Below, piece by piece: positions 40,252 through 48,224 of a DNA stretch of 64,000 nucleotides (position 1 is the stretch's first letter; each line of letters starts with the position of its first letter). The stretch covers positions 31,897-95,896 of the forward strand of contig JBAXNN010000010.1 of NCBI GenBank assembly GCA_037133755.1, given 5' to 3'. This DNA comes from F1-60-MAGs149 sp037133755 (GTDB lineage Bacteria > Actinomycetota > Thermoleophilia > Gaiellales > F1-60-MAGs149). The notes beneath the pieces were generated by a model. That model made no database searches, was not told the DNA's origin, and worked only from the letters and a program-made list of their open reading frames with translations. Both the position numbers and the translations under genes were made by a program.

Positions 40252-41013
40252 CTACAGCCCCATCGCGTGATAGCCGGCGTCGACGTAGGCGACGGTACCG
40301 GTCACGTTCTCGGCGTCGAGCAGGTACGCGGCGGCCTTGCCGACGTCGCCCTGATCCACGTTGCGCTGGAGCGGCGAGCGCTGCAGCACGAGCTCTTCCA
40401 TCGTCGTAAAGCCCGGGATTGAGCGGCCGGCGAGCGTGCGCACCGGGCCGGCGGAGACCGCGTTGACGCGGATGTTCTTCGGGCCGAGGTCAGCGGCGAG
40501 ATACCGCATCGACGAGTCGAGCGCCGACTTGGCGACGCCCATCACGTTGTAGCCCGGCACCGCGCGCTCGCCGCCCAGGTACGTCATCGTCACGATCGAG
40601 CCACCGCCACGGGCTTCCATGTGCGGCTCGGCTTCGCGCGCCATCGCCACCAGCGAGTAGGCCGAGACGTCGACCGCAAGCCAGAAGTCCTCACGCTTGG
40701 TCTCGATGAAGCGCTGCTGCAGGTCGTGCGCCTGCGCGAAGGCGATCGAGTGGACGAGGATGTCGAGCCCGCCGAGCTGTCCAACGACGGTGTCGAAGCC
40801 AGCCTTGATCGAGGCGTCGTCACGGGCGTCCATCTCGACGCAGATGTCGGAACCGACGGTTGCCGCGAGGTCGCGGACGTTCTTCTCGACGCGCTCACCC
40901 TGGTAGGTGAAGGCGAGCTTCGCGCCCTGCCGGTGCAGTTCTTCTGCGATACCCCACGCGATCGAGCGCTTGTTCGCGACACCGGCGATAAGAGCGAGCT
41001 TGCCTTCGAGCAT
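40252..41013 (-). CDS. fabI: Enoyl-ACP reductase (NADH)
   Basis: 253-aa SDR enzyme reducing enoyl-ACP in fatty-acid elongation, the InhA/FabI type. N-terminal GVANKRSIAWGIAEEL is the FabI-specific nucleotide-binding sequence. HSIAFA follows, and the active site is Y-x6-K in PGYNVMGVAKSAL. SAGPVRTLAGRSIPGF is the substrate-binding loop. A GGAGGA ribosome-binding site precedes the ATG. Monocistronic and convergent with nucS; a weak 6-bp hairpin (40213-40232) lies in the short gap. Confidence 0.95.
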   Translation of the reverse strand: MLEGKLALIAGVANKRSIAWGIAEELHRQGAKLAFTYQGERVEKNVRDLAATVGSDICVEMDARDDASIKAGFDTVVGQLGGLDILVHSIAFAQAHDLQQRFIETKREDFWLAVDVSAYSLVAMAREAEPHMEARGGGSIVTMTYLGGERAVPGYNVMGVAKSALDSSMRYLAADLGPKNIRVNAVSAGPVRTLAGRSIPGFTTMEELVLQRSPLQRNVDQGDVGKAAAYLLDAENVTGTVAYVDAGYHAMGL

Positions 41014-41050
41014 GGGGTCCTCCGAGAGTTCCGGGTACCGGCGAATCGTA

Positions 41051-41082
41051 CGGGGTCGGGCTCACGAACGAGCCCGACCCCG
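41051..41082 (-). terminator. Hairpin terminating the coxSLM operon
   Basis: Perfect 13-bp stem (41051-41063 with 41070-41082), 6-nt loop, starting 7 nt after the coxM-like stop on the minus strand and before fabI. No U tract, so Rho-independent action is uncertain. Confidence 0.6.
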
Positions 41083-41088
41083 TGCCGA

Positions 41089-41904
41089 TTACCTGCTGCT
41101 GGCCTCGGTGTGCGCGCGTCCGGCGAGGACGCCGACGAGGTGCTGCTTGTACTCCGTCGAGCCGTCGAGATCGGCCGTCGGCGATAGACCATCAGCCGCT
41201 TTGGCGATTGCGTTGGCGAGGGAGCCGCCGCCGTTGAGCACGGCCTCGAAGCCCTCGAGACGCATCGGACGATCGCCCACACCGGTGGCCGCGGCGCGCA
41301 CGCCGTCTGTCCCGACGCTGACCCCGACGCCGATGATCGACCAGTCGATCGCGCGGCGATGGAACTTGGCGTACGCCGACTGCCCCGCGCCCTTCGGCAA
41401 GCGCACCTGGGTGATTAGCTCGTCGTCGGCGAGCGTCGTGGTCAGGTAGCTGCTGATCAGGTCGTCGAGGCCAATGCGGCGCTCGCCGCTCGGTCCACGG
41501 ACGATGACTGCGCCACCCGCGGCGAGCACAGCCGCAGGCAGGTCGCCATGCGGATCCGCATGGGCGAGCGAGCCGCCGATCGTGCCGCGGTTGCGGATCG
41601 TCATGCTGCCGACGCCGGCCGCAGCCTGCGCAACGACATGGCAGTGCTGTGCGATCAGCGGATCGGCGGCGACGACGCGATGCGGCGTCATTGCGCCGAC
41701 TGCGATCTCGTCGCCGTCCTCGCAGATACCCACGAGCTCCGCAACGCCACCGAGGTCGACAACCGCACCGGGCGCAGCCAGACGCAGCTTCATCATCGGC
41801 ATCAGGGACATGCCACCCGCGAGCGGGCGTGCACCTGCCGCGACGGCGGCAACCGCCTCGTCGATCGACGAGGCCTTCGTGTACTCGAGCGTGGACGGAA
41901 TCAC
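41089..41904 (-). CDS. Molybdenum hydroxylase FAD-binding subunit (CoxM-like)
   Basis: 271-aa FAD-binding subunit of a xanthine dehydrogenase/CO dehydrogenase-family enzyme. FAD-contact motifs are AGGMSLMPMMKLR, the family AGGxSL motif, and TIRNRGTIGGSLAHADPHGD. It passes electrons from the iron-sulfur subunit to an acceptor. GTG at 41904 overlaps the large-subunit stop (GTGA). Last gene of the S-L-M operon. Confidence 0.92.
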   Translation of the reverse strand: MIPSTLEYTKASSIDEAVAAVAAGARPLAGGMSLMPMMKLRLAAPGAVVDLGGVAELVGICEDGDEIAVGAMTPHRVVAADPLIAQHCHVVAQAAAGVGSMTIRNRGTIGGSLAHADPHGDLPAAVLAAGGAVIVRGPSGERRIGLDDLISSYLTTTLADDELITQVRLPKGAGQSAYAKFHRRAIDWSIIGVGVSVGTDGVRAAATGVGDRPMRLEGFEAVLNGGGSLANAIAKAADGLSPTADLDGSTEYKQHLVGVLAGRAHTEASSR

Positions 41905-44261
41905 GACTTCGCCTCCTGCATGACGTTCCAGATACGCGCCGGCTGCATCGGCATGTCGATGTGCCGGACGCCGAGGCCCGACAGTGCGTCGACCGCCGCG
42001 TTGACGATCGCCGCCGAGGCGCCGATCGTGCCGGCCTCGCCGATGCCCTTGACGCCCAGCGGGTTCGAGGGCGACGGGGTGACGGTGCGGGCCAGCGTCA
42101 TCGACGGAACGTCGGCGGCACTGGGCACCAGATACTCGACCAACGTCGGAGTCAGCATCTGCCCATCCGCGCCGTAGACGGTCTCCTCGAAGAGCGCCTG
42201 GCCAAGGCCTTGGATGATGCCGCCGTGGACCTGCCCATCCACGATCAGCGGGTTGATCACGTTGCCGCAGTCGTCGACTGCCGTGTAGTTGACGACCGTG
42301 ACGCGACCCGTCTCCGGATCGATCTCGACCTCGCACACGTGCGTGCCGCTCGGGAACGTGAAGTTCGGCGGATCGTGGAAGGTCGTGGCTTCGAGCACCG
42401 GCTCGATGCCCTCCGGCAGCGACGCCGACGTCCAGCCCGCGTACGCGAGCTCCTGGATCGTCTTGGAGCGATCCGGCGAACCCTTCACCTGCCAGGCCGT
42501 GCCGGTCCACTCCATATCGTCGACCGAGCACTCGAGCAGGTGCGCGGCAAGCTCGCGTGCCTTCTCGCGCACCTTGCCGAGCGAGCGGTACAGCGCAATG
42601 CCACCCACAGCGAGTGAGCGCGAGCCGTAGGTGCCAAGCCCGTACGGCTGGAAGGCCGTATCACCGTGGATCACCTCGACGTCCTCGAACGGGATACCGA
42701 GCTCGGTCTGGGTGATCTGCGACCAACTCGTCGCGTGACCCTGCCCGTGCGGCGAGGTACCCGTGATGACGGTCGCCTTGCCGGTCGGGTGCAGACGCAC
42801 CGTGGAGTGCTCCCAACCAGGAGCGCCGATGCCAAGCGCCGCGGTAACGGCACTCGGGGCGAGGCCGCAGACCTCGACGTACGTTGAGAGCCCGATGCCG
42901 CGGTACTTGCCGTTCTTCTCGCTCTCGGCTCGACGCGCCTCGAAGGTGGCGTAGTCCGACAGCTCGAGCGCCAGATCGAGATTGGCGTCGTACGAGCCCG
43001 AGTCGTAGCTGAGCCCTGTCGCCGAGGTGTACGGGAACTGCTCCGGCTGAATGAAGTTGCGGCGGCGAACCTCCGCAGCGTCGATGCCGAGCTCGTCGGC
43101 GATCGCATCCATCAGGCGCTCGATGCCGTGCGTGGCCTCCGGGCGTCCTGCCCCACGATAGGCGTCGGTCGGCGTCGTGTTCGTGAACGCCTGCCGGATC
43201 CGGATCGAGATGTCCTGAATGTCGTAGAGCCCCGGCACCATGAACAGCGTGAGGTGCGAGATCGACGGCGTCAGGAGCTGGTTGTAGGCGCCGTTGTTCT
43301 GAATGGCATCGAACTTGAGCGCCACGATCTTGCCCTCGTCGGTGACACCGACCTCGTAGTACTGCACCTGCGCGCGGCCGTGGATGGTTGCGACACCCGC
43401 CTCGGTGCGGTCCTCGATCCACTTGACCGGGCGCCCGACAGCGTGCGACGCAGCGCAGACGGCGAACTCCTCCCGGTACGTATTCAGCTTGGCCCCGAAG
43501 CCACCACCCACGTCGGGGGTAACCACGCGGACCTTCGCCTCGGACGTGCCACAGACGATGCTGACGAACGTGCGGACGAAGTGCGCGACCTGCGTGGAGG
43601 TGTAGAGCGTGACCTCGCCGGTGGCCTCCTGCCAGTCGCCGATGCACCCACGAGTCTCCATGGCGGTCGGCGTCAGGCGCTGGTTGTCGACGCGCAGCTT
43701 GAGCACCTTCGGCGCCTTCGCCATTGCGTCGTCGAAGCCGTCGGTGACGTGCTCGAGCGTCTTGACGAGGTTGCTGTCGTACTCGGCGTGCACGAGCGGC
43801 GCGCCGTCCTCGAGGGCCTTCTCGGCATCGACCACGACCGGGAGGGGGTCGTACTCGACGTGCACGAGATCGGCACCGTCGCGGGCCAAGTAGCGATCGT
43901 CCGCAATCACCATGGCGACGGGCTCGCCGACGTAGCGGGCAAACTCCTTGGCGAGGATGGCCTGCTCGGGGTGGCGCACATCGCCCCCCGGGTTCGACGC
44001 GCTGAGCACGCCGGTCTCGACCGGGAGTGACTCGTTGGTGAGCACTGCGTGGACGCCGGGCAGGGCGAGCGCGGCAGCGGCGTCAATCGACGTGATGCGC
44101 GCGTGGCCAAACGGCGAGCGCACAAACGCAGCGTGCAGCATGGCGGGCAGCTTGAGATCGTCCACGTAGCGGCCTTCGCCCGTGACGAACTTGCGATCTT
44201 CCTTGCGCAGCACGGCATCGCCGATGCCGCCCGCAGCCTGGGTCGTGTAGTCGACAGCCAT
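41901..44261 (-). CDS. Molybdenum hydroxylase large subunit (form II CoxL-like)
   Basis: 786-aa molybdopterin-cytosine-dinucleotide-binding catalytic subunit. Residues include DVGGGFGAKLNTYREE, the active-site loop DAYRGAGRPEA, GTSPHGQGHATSWSQI and the catalytic GVKGIGEAGTIGA near the C-terminus. AYRGAGR is the form II signature, not the AYXCSFR of true CO dehydrogenase, so the substrate is probably an unidentified aromatic or heterocyclic compound or aldehyde. The ATG lies two bases after the small-subunit stop. Confidence 0.94.
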   Translation of the reverse strand: MAVDYTTQAAGGIGDAVLRKEDRKFVTGEGRYVDDLKLPAMLHAAFVRSPFGHARITSIDAAAALALPGVHAVLTNESLPVETGVLSASNPGGDVRHPEQAILAKEFARYVGEPVAMVIADDRYLARDGADLVHVEYDPLPVVVDAEKALEDGAPLVHAEYDSNLVKTLEHVTDGFDDAMAKAPKVLKLRVDNQRLTPTAMETRGCIGDWQEATGEVTLYTSTQVAHFVRTFVSIVCGTSEAKVRVVTPDVGGGFGAKLNTYREEFAVCAASHAVGRPVKWIEDRTEAGVATIHGRAQVQYYEVGVTDEGKIVALKFDAIQNNGAYNQLLTPSISHLTLFMVPGLYDIQDISIRIRQAFTNTTPTDAYRGAGRPEATHGIERLMDAIADELGIDAAEVRRRNFIQPEQFPYTSATGLSYDSGSYDANLDLALELSDYATFEARRAESEKNGKYRGIGLSTYVEVCGLAPSAVTAALGIGAPGWEHSTVRLHPTGKATVITGTSPHGQGHATSWSQITQTELGIPFEDVEVIHGDTAFQPYGLGTYGSRSLAVGGIALYRSLGKVREKARELAAHLLECSVDDMEWTGTAWQVKGSPDRSKTIQELAYAGWTSASLPEGIEPVLEATTFHDPPNFTFPSGTHVCEVEIDPETGRVTVVNYTAVDDCGNVINPLIVDGQVHGGIIQGLGQALFEETVYGADGQMLTPTLVEYLVPSAADVPSMTLARTVTPSPSNPLGVKGIGEAGTIGASAAIVNAAVDALSGLGVRHIDMPMQPARIWNVMQEAKS

Positions 44262-44263
44262 GA

Positions 44264-44740
44264 TCAGCTCCTCGCCATCTGTTCGGACGCAGTACGGATG
44301 CTCGCGACGATGTTCTGGTAGCCGGTGCAGCGGCAGAGGTTGCCCTCGAGTGCCTCACGGATCTCATCATCCGAGGCGTTTGGCTGCTGCTCGATGATGC
44401 CGACGGCAGCCATCATCATGCCGGGCGTGCAGTAGCCGCACTGGAGGCCGTGGTTCTCGTGGAAGGCCTGCTGGATCGGGTGCAACGTGCCGTCGGCGGC
44501 CTGCAGCCCCTCGACCGTACGCACCTCGCGGCCATCGCACTGGATGGCGAGCGTCGAGCACGACAGGATGGTCTCACCGTCCAGATGTACGGTGCAGCAG
44601 CCACACGTCGACGTGTCGCAGCCGATGTGCGTACCCGTCAGGTTCAACTGCTCGCGCAGAAAGTGCACGAGCAGGGTCCGAGGCTCAACCTCGGCAGTAT
44701 GCGCCGTGCCATTGACGGTCACGGTGATGGTCTCGCCCAT
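44264..44740 (-). CDS. Molybdenum hydroxylase [2Fe-2S] subunit (CoxS-like)
   Basis: 158-aa subunit with two [2Fe-2S] domains. The plant-ferredoxin-like cluster is GCDTSTCGCCTVHLDG plus a Cys in ILSCST. The C-terminal helical cluster is QCGYCTPGMMM and EGNLCRCTGYQNIV. ATG at 44740 has a strong GGAGGAGGAG ribosome-binding site; the frame extends 30 codons upstream but without support. First gene of the S-L-M operon. It moves electrons from the molybdenum site to FAD. Confidence 0.95.
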   Translation of the reverse strand: MGETITVTVNGTAHTAEVEPRTLLVHFLREQLNLTGTHIGCDTSTCGCCTVHLDGETILSCSTLAIQCDGREVRTVEGLQAADGTLHPIQQAFHENHGLQCGYCTPGMMMAAVGIIEQQPNASDDEIREALEGNLCRCTGYQNIVASIRTASEQMARS

Positions 44741-44872
44741 CGTTGTCTCCTCCTCCCGGCCCAGCGGAGCGGGGCCCGTGTTGCCGATCCTAGTGCCATT
44801 CCGCGCGAAAGGGAATGGGGTTCGCCACATGTCTTCGCGCGTGGATTAGCGAGGCGCCGCGTACCGATCCAC

Positions 44873-44878
44873 TAGGCT
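44873..44878 (+). promoter_or_regulatory. Putative -10 hexamer for leaderless thrB transcript
   Basis: TAGGCT ends 7 nt before the GTG at 44886. Confidence 0.5.
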
Positions 44879-44885
44879 CCTGCCC

Positions 44886-45767
44886 GTGGCCGAGTCTCGC
44901 GCAATCGTCGATGTTCCCGGCTCGTCCGCGAACCTTGGTCCTGGCTACGACTGCCTCGCCATTGCGTTGCCGTTTCGGCTGCGCGTCGAGGCCGAGCGTC
45001 GCCCCGGGCCCCTGAGCGTACGCGTGTCCGGTGAGGGCGCAAACGTGTTGCCGGCCGACGCCTCCAACCTCGTGGTCTCGACCCTGCTGACCGAGCTCGA
45101 CGAGCGCGGCGGCGACCTCGCGATCGAGATCCGCAACGACATCCCGCTTGGCGCCGGCTGCGGCTCGTCGGCCGCGGCAATCGTGGCGGCGCTGGCCGCC
45201 GCCGACGTGCTGCGCGGCCGCGAGTTGAACATGGCGAGCCTGATCCTGCGCGCCTCCGCCATCGAGGGCCATCCCGACAACGTCGCGGCTAGCGTGCTCG
45301 GTGGCATCACCATTGCCGCGGGCGACCCCGCCATCGCCCGTCGCATCGATCCGCCCATGAACCTCGGCCTGGTCGTGGCCGTCGCTGATGAGCGCGTGGC
45401 GACCAAGGACGCACGCGCAGCGCTGACGCCCGACGTGCCCCGTGGCAGCGCGGTATGGAACGTCCAGCACAGTGCGCTGCTCGTGCACGCGCTCCACACC
45501 GGCGCGCTCGACGACATCTCGACCGCGCTCACCGACCGCCTCCACCAGGATGCTCGCGAGCCGCTGATGCCGACGTTCGCAGCGCTGCGTACCCGCAGCG
45601 CAGAGCTCGGCGCACTCGGCGTCACCCTGTCAGGAGCGGGTCCGTCGGTCCTCGTGTGGTGCAGCGCCGACGCGACGGAGCAGGTGGCCGCGGTCGTGCG
45701 CGAGATCGCGCCGACCGCCGTGGTGCACGCCGTGCAGCCCGAGGCCGTCGGCCTCAGCGTCGGCTAG
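44886..45767 (+). CDS. thrB: Homoserine kinase (GHMP family)
   Basis: 293-aa kinase phosphorylating homoserine in threonine synthesis. The N-terminal DVPGSSANLGPGYDCLAIAL is the ThrB signature, the GHMP phosphate-binding loop is PLGAGCGSSAAAIVAAL, EGHPDNVAASVLGG is motif two, and VTLSGAGPSVLVW is motif three. GTG start following a -10 hexamer by 7 nt. Stands alone, without thrC or hom next to it. Confidence 0.93.
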   Translation: MAESRAIVDVPGSSANLGPGYDCLAIALPFRLRVEAERRPGPLSVRVSGEGANVLPADASNLVVSTLLTELDERGGDLAIEIRNDIPLGAGCGSSAAAIVAALAAADVLRGRELNMASLILRASAIEGHPDNVAASVLGGITIAAGDPAIARRIDPPMNLGLVVAVADERVATKDARAALTPDVPRGSAVWNVQHSALLVHALHTGALDDISTALTDRLHQDAREPLMPTFAALRTRSAELGALGVTLSGAGPSVLVWCSADATEQVAAVVREIAPTAVVHAVQPEAVGLSVG

Positions 45768-45776
45768 CCCGAGCGC

Positions 45777-46250
45777 CTAACTGCAGGCCGAGGCGGCCTG
45801 CTCGATGTTCTGCGAGAACTGCTGCATGTCGTTGGTTACCTGTGTCGTGAGCGCCTCGACGGCCTGCGTGGTTGTCGGCATGCTCGCATCCTTGCCGCTG
45901 AGCAGGGTGGCGCCATCGACGGCCTTCTGCACCGCCTGCTTGCACCCGCCGCTGGCGACGTTGTCGAGCACCGTCAAGGCCGCGCCGATCGGCGCCCAGT
46001 GCGTTGCCAGCTTCTGCAGCGCCTGCTGCGCACAGGCGGCTGCCGCGGCGTTGTCCTTGGCCTGGTTGGTGCAGTCCTGAAGCGCCAACGCGAATTTGGC
46101 GCCCTGGTTCTCGAAATCGTTCGTAGCGGACGTCAGCTGCGCGTAGGCGCCGGACGCGTTGCGCGAGGAGCTCTCCGAACCACAGCCGGCGAGCACGGCA
46201 GCAACGAGGGCGAGCAGAAGCAGTGGGGCGAGGCGAAGGCGAATCATCAC
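45777..46250 (-). CDS. Small secreted lipoprotein of unknown function
   Basis: 157-aa protein with a signal peptide ending in the lipobox VLAGC, so Cys23 is the probable lipid anchor. The mature part is helical and Ala/Gln/Asn/Thr-rich, with four more cysteines (near DCTNQAK, AACAQQ, GGCKQA and the C-terminal ACS) that could form two disulfides. No family is recognised. The GTG at 46250 lies 6 nt after a minus-strand TAGACT that overlaps the lipA stop, so it has its own likely promoter downstream of lipA. Confidence 0.8.
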   Translation of the reverse strand: MMIRLRLAPLLLLALVAAVLAGCGSESSSRNASGAYAQLTSATNDFENQGAKFALALQDCTNQAKDNAAAAACAQQALQKLATHWAPIGAALTVLDNVASGGCKQAVQKAVDGATLLSGKDASMPTTTQAVEALTTQVTNDMQQFSQNIEQAASACS

Positions 46251-46256
46251 GCGGGG

Positions 46257-46262
46257 AGTCTA
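46257..46262 (-). promoter_or_regulatory. Putative -10 hexamer for leaderless lipoprotein transcript
   Basis: TAGACT on the minus strand ends 6 nt before the GTG at 46250; its TAG is also the lipA stop codon. Confidence 0.45.
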
Positions 46263-47186
46263 GTAGGCCACGACGCGGCTACCGCCCTCGGCGGCGAGAC
46301 GCTGCTCTTCGGCGCGGTAGCTCGAGCGCACGAGGGGACCCGCGAAGACGCTTCCGAAGCCGAGCTCCATGCCGGCCTCGCGGAAGCGACGGAACGAGTC
46401 GAGCGGCACCCAGCGCTCGAGCGGCAGGTGCTTCTCGCTGGGCTGCAGGTACTGGCCGATCGTGACCACGTCCACGTCGTACGCCCGGAGGTCGCGCAGC
46501 GTCTCGACGACCTCGTCGTCCGTCTCTCCCATGCCGACGATGATGCCGCTCTTCGTCAGCAGCGGCCCGCGCTCGGGGTAGTGCTCCGCCCACAGTTCCT
46601 TGGCGCGGCGCAGGATGTGCAGCGCGCGGTCGTAGTCGCCCTTGATGCGCACCTTCGGCTGGATCCGACGCACCGTCTCGATGTTGTGGTTGTAGACGTG
46701 TGGCTCGGCCTCGAGCACCGTCAGCATTCCTCGATCCTCATCGCCGAGGAAGTCGGGCACGAGCACCTCGACCTGCAGCTCGGGGTTACGGCGTCGCAGC
46801 GCACGGATCGTCTGCGCCCAGTGCGATGCGCCAAGATCGGGCAGGTCATCACGATCGACGCTGGTGATGACGACGTGCTTGAGTCCCATGCGCTCGCACG
46901 CAGCAGCAAGCTTCGCCGGCTCGAGCGGATCGACGTCCTCGCCGCGCTTGGCGCTGTTGACGGCGCAGTAGCGACAGGCGCGCGTGCAGGTGTCGCCGAG
47001 GATCTGGAACGTCGCCGTGCCACGTCCCCAGCACTCCCCGATGTTCGGACAGCCGGCCTCTTCGCAGACGGTGGTGAGGCCGTTCTCGCGGACGATGCCA
47101 TTCAGCTCCTGAAAGCGGGAACCGGGGCTCGCCGCGCGTACGCGCATCCAGTCCGGGCGAGTCTTCGCCTCCGGGCCCCAGGGCAC
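46260..47186 (-). CDS. lipA: Lipoyl synthase
   Basis: 308-aa radical SAM enzyme inserting two sulfurs into protein-bound octanoyl groups. The auxiliary cluster is CEEAGCPNIGEC and the radical-SAM cluster CTRACRYC. The C-terminal RSSYRAEE segment provides the serine ligand. GTG start two bases after the stop of the VOC gene. Last gene of the E2-lipB-VOC-lipA operon, which both makes and uses the lipoyl cofactor. Confidence 0.95.
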   Translation of the reverse strand: MPWGPEAKTRPDWMRVRAASPGSRFQELNGIVRENGLTTVCEEAGCPNIGECWGRGTATFQILGDTCTRACRYCAVNSAKRGEDVDPLEPAKLAAACERMGLKHVVITSVDRDDLPDLGASHWAQTIRALRRRNPELQVEVLVPDFLGDEDRGMLTVLEAEPHVYNHNIETVRRIQPKVRIKGDYDRALHILRRAKELWAEHYPERGPLLTKSGIIVGMGETDDEVVETLRDLRAYDVDVVTIGQYLQPSEKHLPLERWVPLDSFRRFREAGMELGFGSVFAGPLVRSSYRAEEQRLAAEGGSRVVAY

Positions 47187-47187
47187 G

Positions 47188-47547
47188 TCAGGCCTCCCGA
47201 ACCTCGAACAGCACGCCGTCGGGATCGGCGAGACCCGTCACGCGCTTGCCGTCGGGCAGCTCGTTGACGTCGTCGAGGAACGGCGCGTCGCGCTCCTGCA
47301 GCTCCGCCAGCAACACATCGAAGTCGTCGGCCACGATCGTGATGTAGAGACCCGCCTCGCCCAGCCACCCCTTGCCGAGCTTGCGACGCTTGGCCCCACC
47401 CTCGACGACGAACTCCAGGTCGTCACGATGCGCGGTGAAGCCGAGTTCGGTGACGTTGTCGATGCGGCAGCCGAGCTGCTGCTCGTAGAAGTAGCGCGAG
47501 CGCGTGAGATCGCTCGCGAAGATCGTGAAGCGGTAGCCGCGGATCAT
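47188..47547 (-). CDS. VOC-superfamily (glyoxalase-like) protein
   Basis: 119-aa single-module VOC protein of two beta-alpha-beta-beta-beta units: GYRFTIFASDLTRSRYFYEQ, later AGLYITIVADDFDVLLAELQ and VTGLADPDGVLFEV. The metal-ligand set is incomplete: there is a Glu near the C-terminus in FEV but no obvious His at the first position. A dioxygenase, glyoxalase or resistance role cannot be assigned. It lies between lipB and lipA with overlapping ends, which is an unusual place for such a gene. Confidence 0.88.
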   Translation of the reverse strand: MIRGYRFTIFASDLTRSRYFYEQQLGCRIDNVTELGFTAHRDDLEFVVEGGAKRRKLGKGWLGEAGLYITIVADDFDVLLAELQERDAPFLDDVNELPDGKRVTGLADPDGVLFEVREA

Positions 47548-48224
47548 CCGGGCAGCACCTCCCAGGCGCGGTTGAAGCGTTCACCAAGCCGCGCCAAGAG
47601 CAGCGGCTGTGCATCGGCGCGGGTGATTGGCCGGCCAGCCTCGAGCGACGCAGTCGTGTAGCGCGTCTCCTGCAGTCCACAGCCGACGAACAGGTCGAAT
47701 GGCTCGAGGTCGCAATCGAGGTTGAGCGCGAATCCGTGCGTGGTGATCCACGCGGCGACGTGCACGCCAATCGAGGCGATCTTGCGGTCCTCGACCCACA
47801 CGCCCGTGTGCTCCTCGCCTTCGCGCGCCTCCGCCGCAATGCCGAGGTCGCCGAGCGTGTCGATCATCGCGCCCTCAAGCATCTGGACGTACGCGCGCAG
47901 ATCTCGGCCCATCGGCGCCAGATCGATGATCGGGTAACCGACCAGCTGACCAGGACCGTGATACGTGGCGCGACCGCCGCGGGCGACCTCGACGACGGGA
48001 ATGCCCCGCTGCTCGAGAAGCGCTGGATGCGGAATCTCGCTGGCGACATCGGTGCGCGTACCGAGTGTGACGACGGGCTCGTGCTCGAGCAGCATCAGCA
48101 CGTCGGCGATCGCCTGCTGGTTGCGGGCGCCCGCGAGGTTCTGCATCAGGTGCAGGCCCTCGTCGTAGGGCGTCAGCCCCGGCAGATCCATCAGATAGGC
48201 CGCAGGCACGGCGGTGGTGCTCAC
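47544..48224 (-). CDS. lipB: Octanoyltransferase LipB
   Basis: 226-aa enzyme transferring octanoyl from ACP to lipoyl-domain lysines. The signature RGGRATYHGPGQLVGYPIID is present. The catalytic lysine is in DRKIASIGVH and the cysteine in FVGCGL. It overlaps E2 upstream and the VOC gene downstream, both as ATGA. With lipA it gives the complete de novo lipoylation path. Confidence 0.95.
   Translation of the reverse strand: MSTTAVPAAYLMDLPGLTPYDEGLHLMQNLAGARNQQAIADVLMLLEHEPVVTLGTRTDVASEIPHPALLEQRGIPVVEVARGGRATYHGPGQLVGYPIIDLAPMGRDLRAYVQMLEGAMIDTLGDLGIAAEAREGEEHTGVWVEDRKIASIGVHVAAWITTHGFALNLDCDLEPFDLFVGCGLQETRYTTASLEAGRPITRADAQPLLLARLGERFNRAWEVLPG

Noticed and set aside
41901..44261. Aerobic carbon monoxide dehydrogenase (form I)
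   Set aside because: The active-site loop is AYRGAGR rather than AYXCSFR, so CO oxidation should not be claimed.
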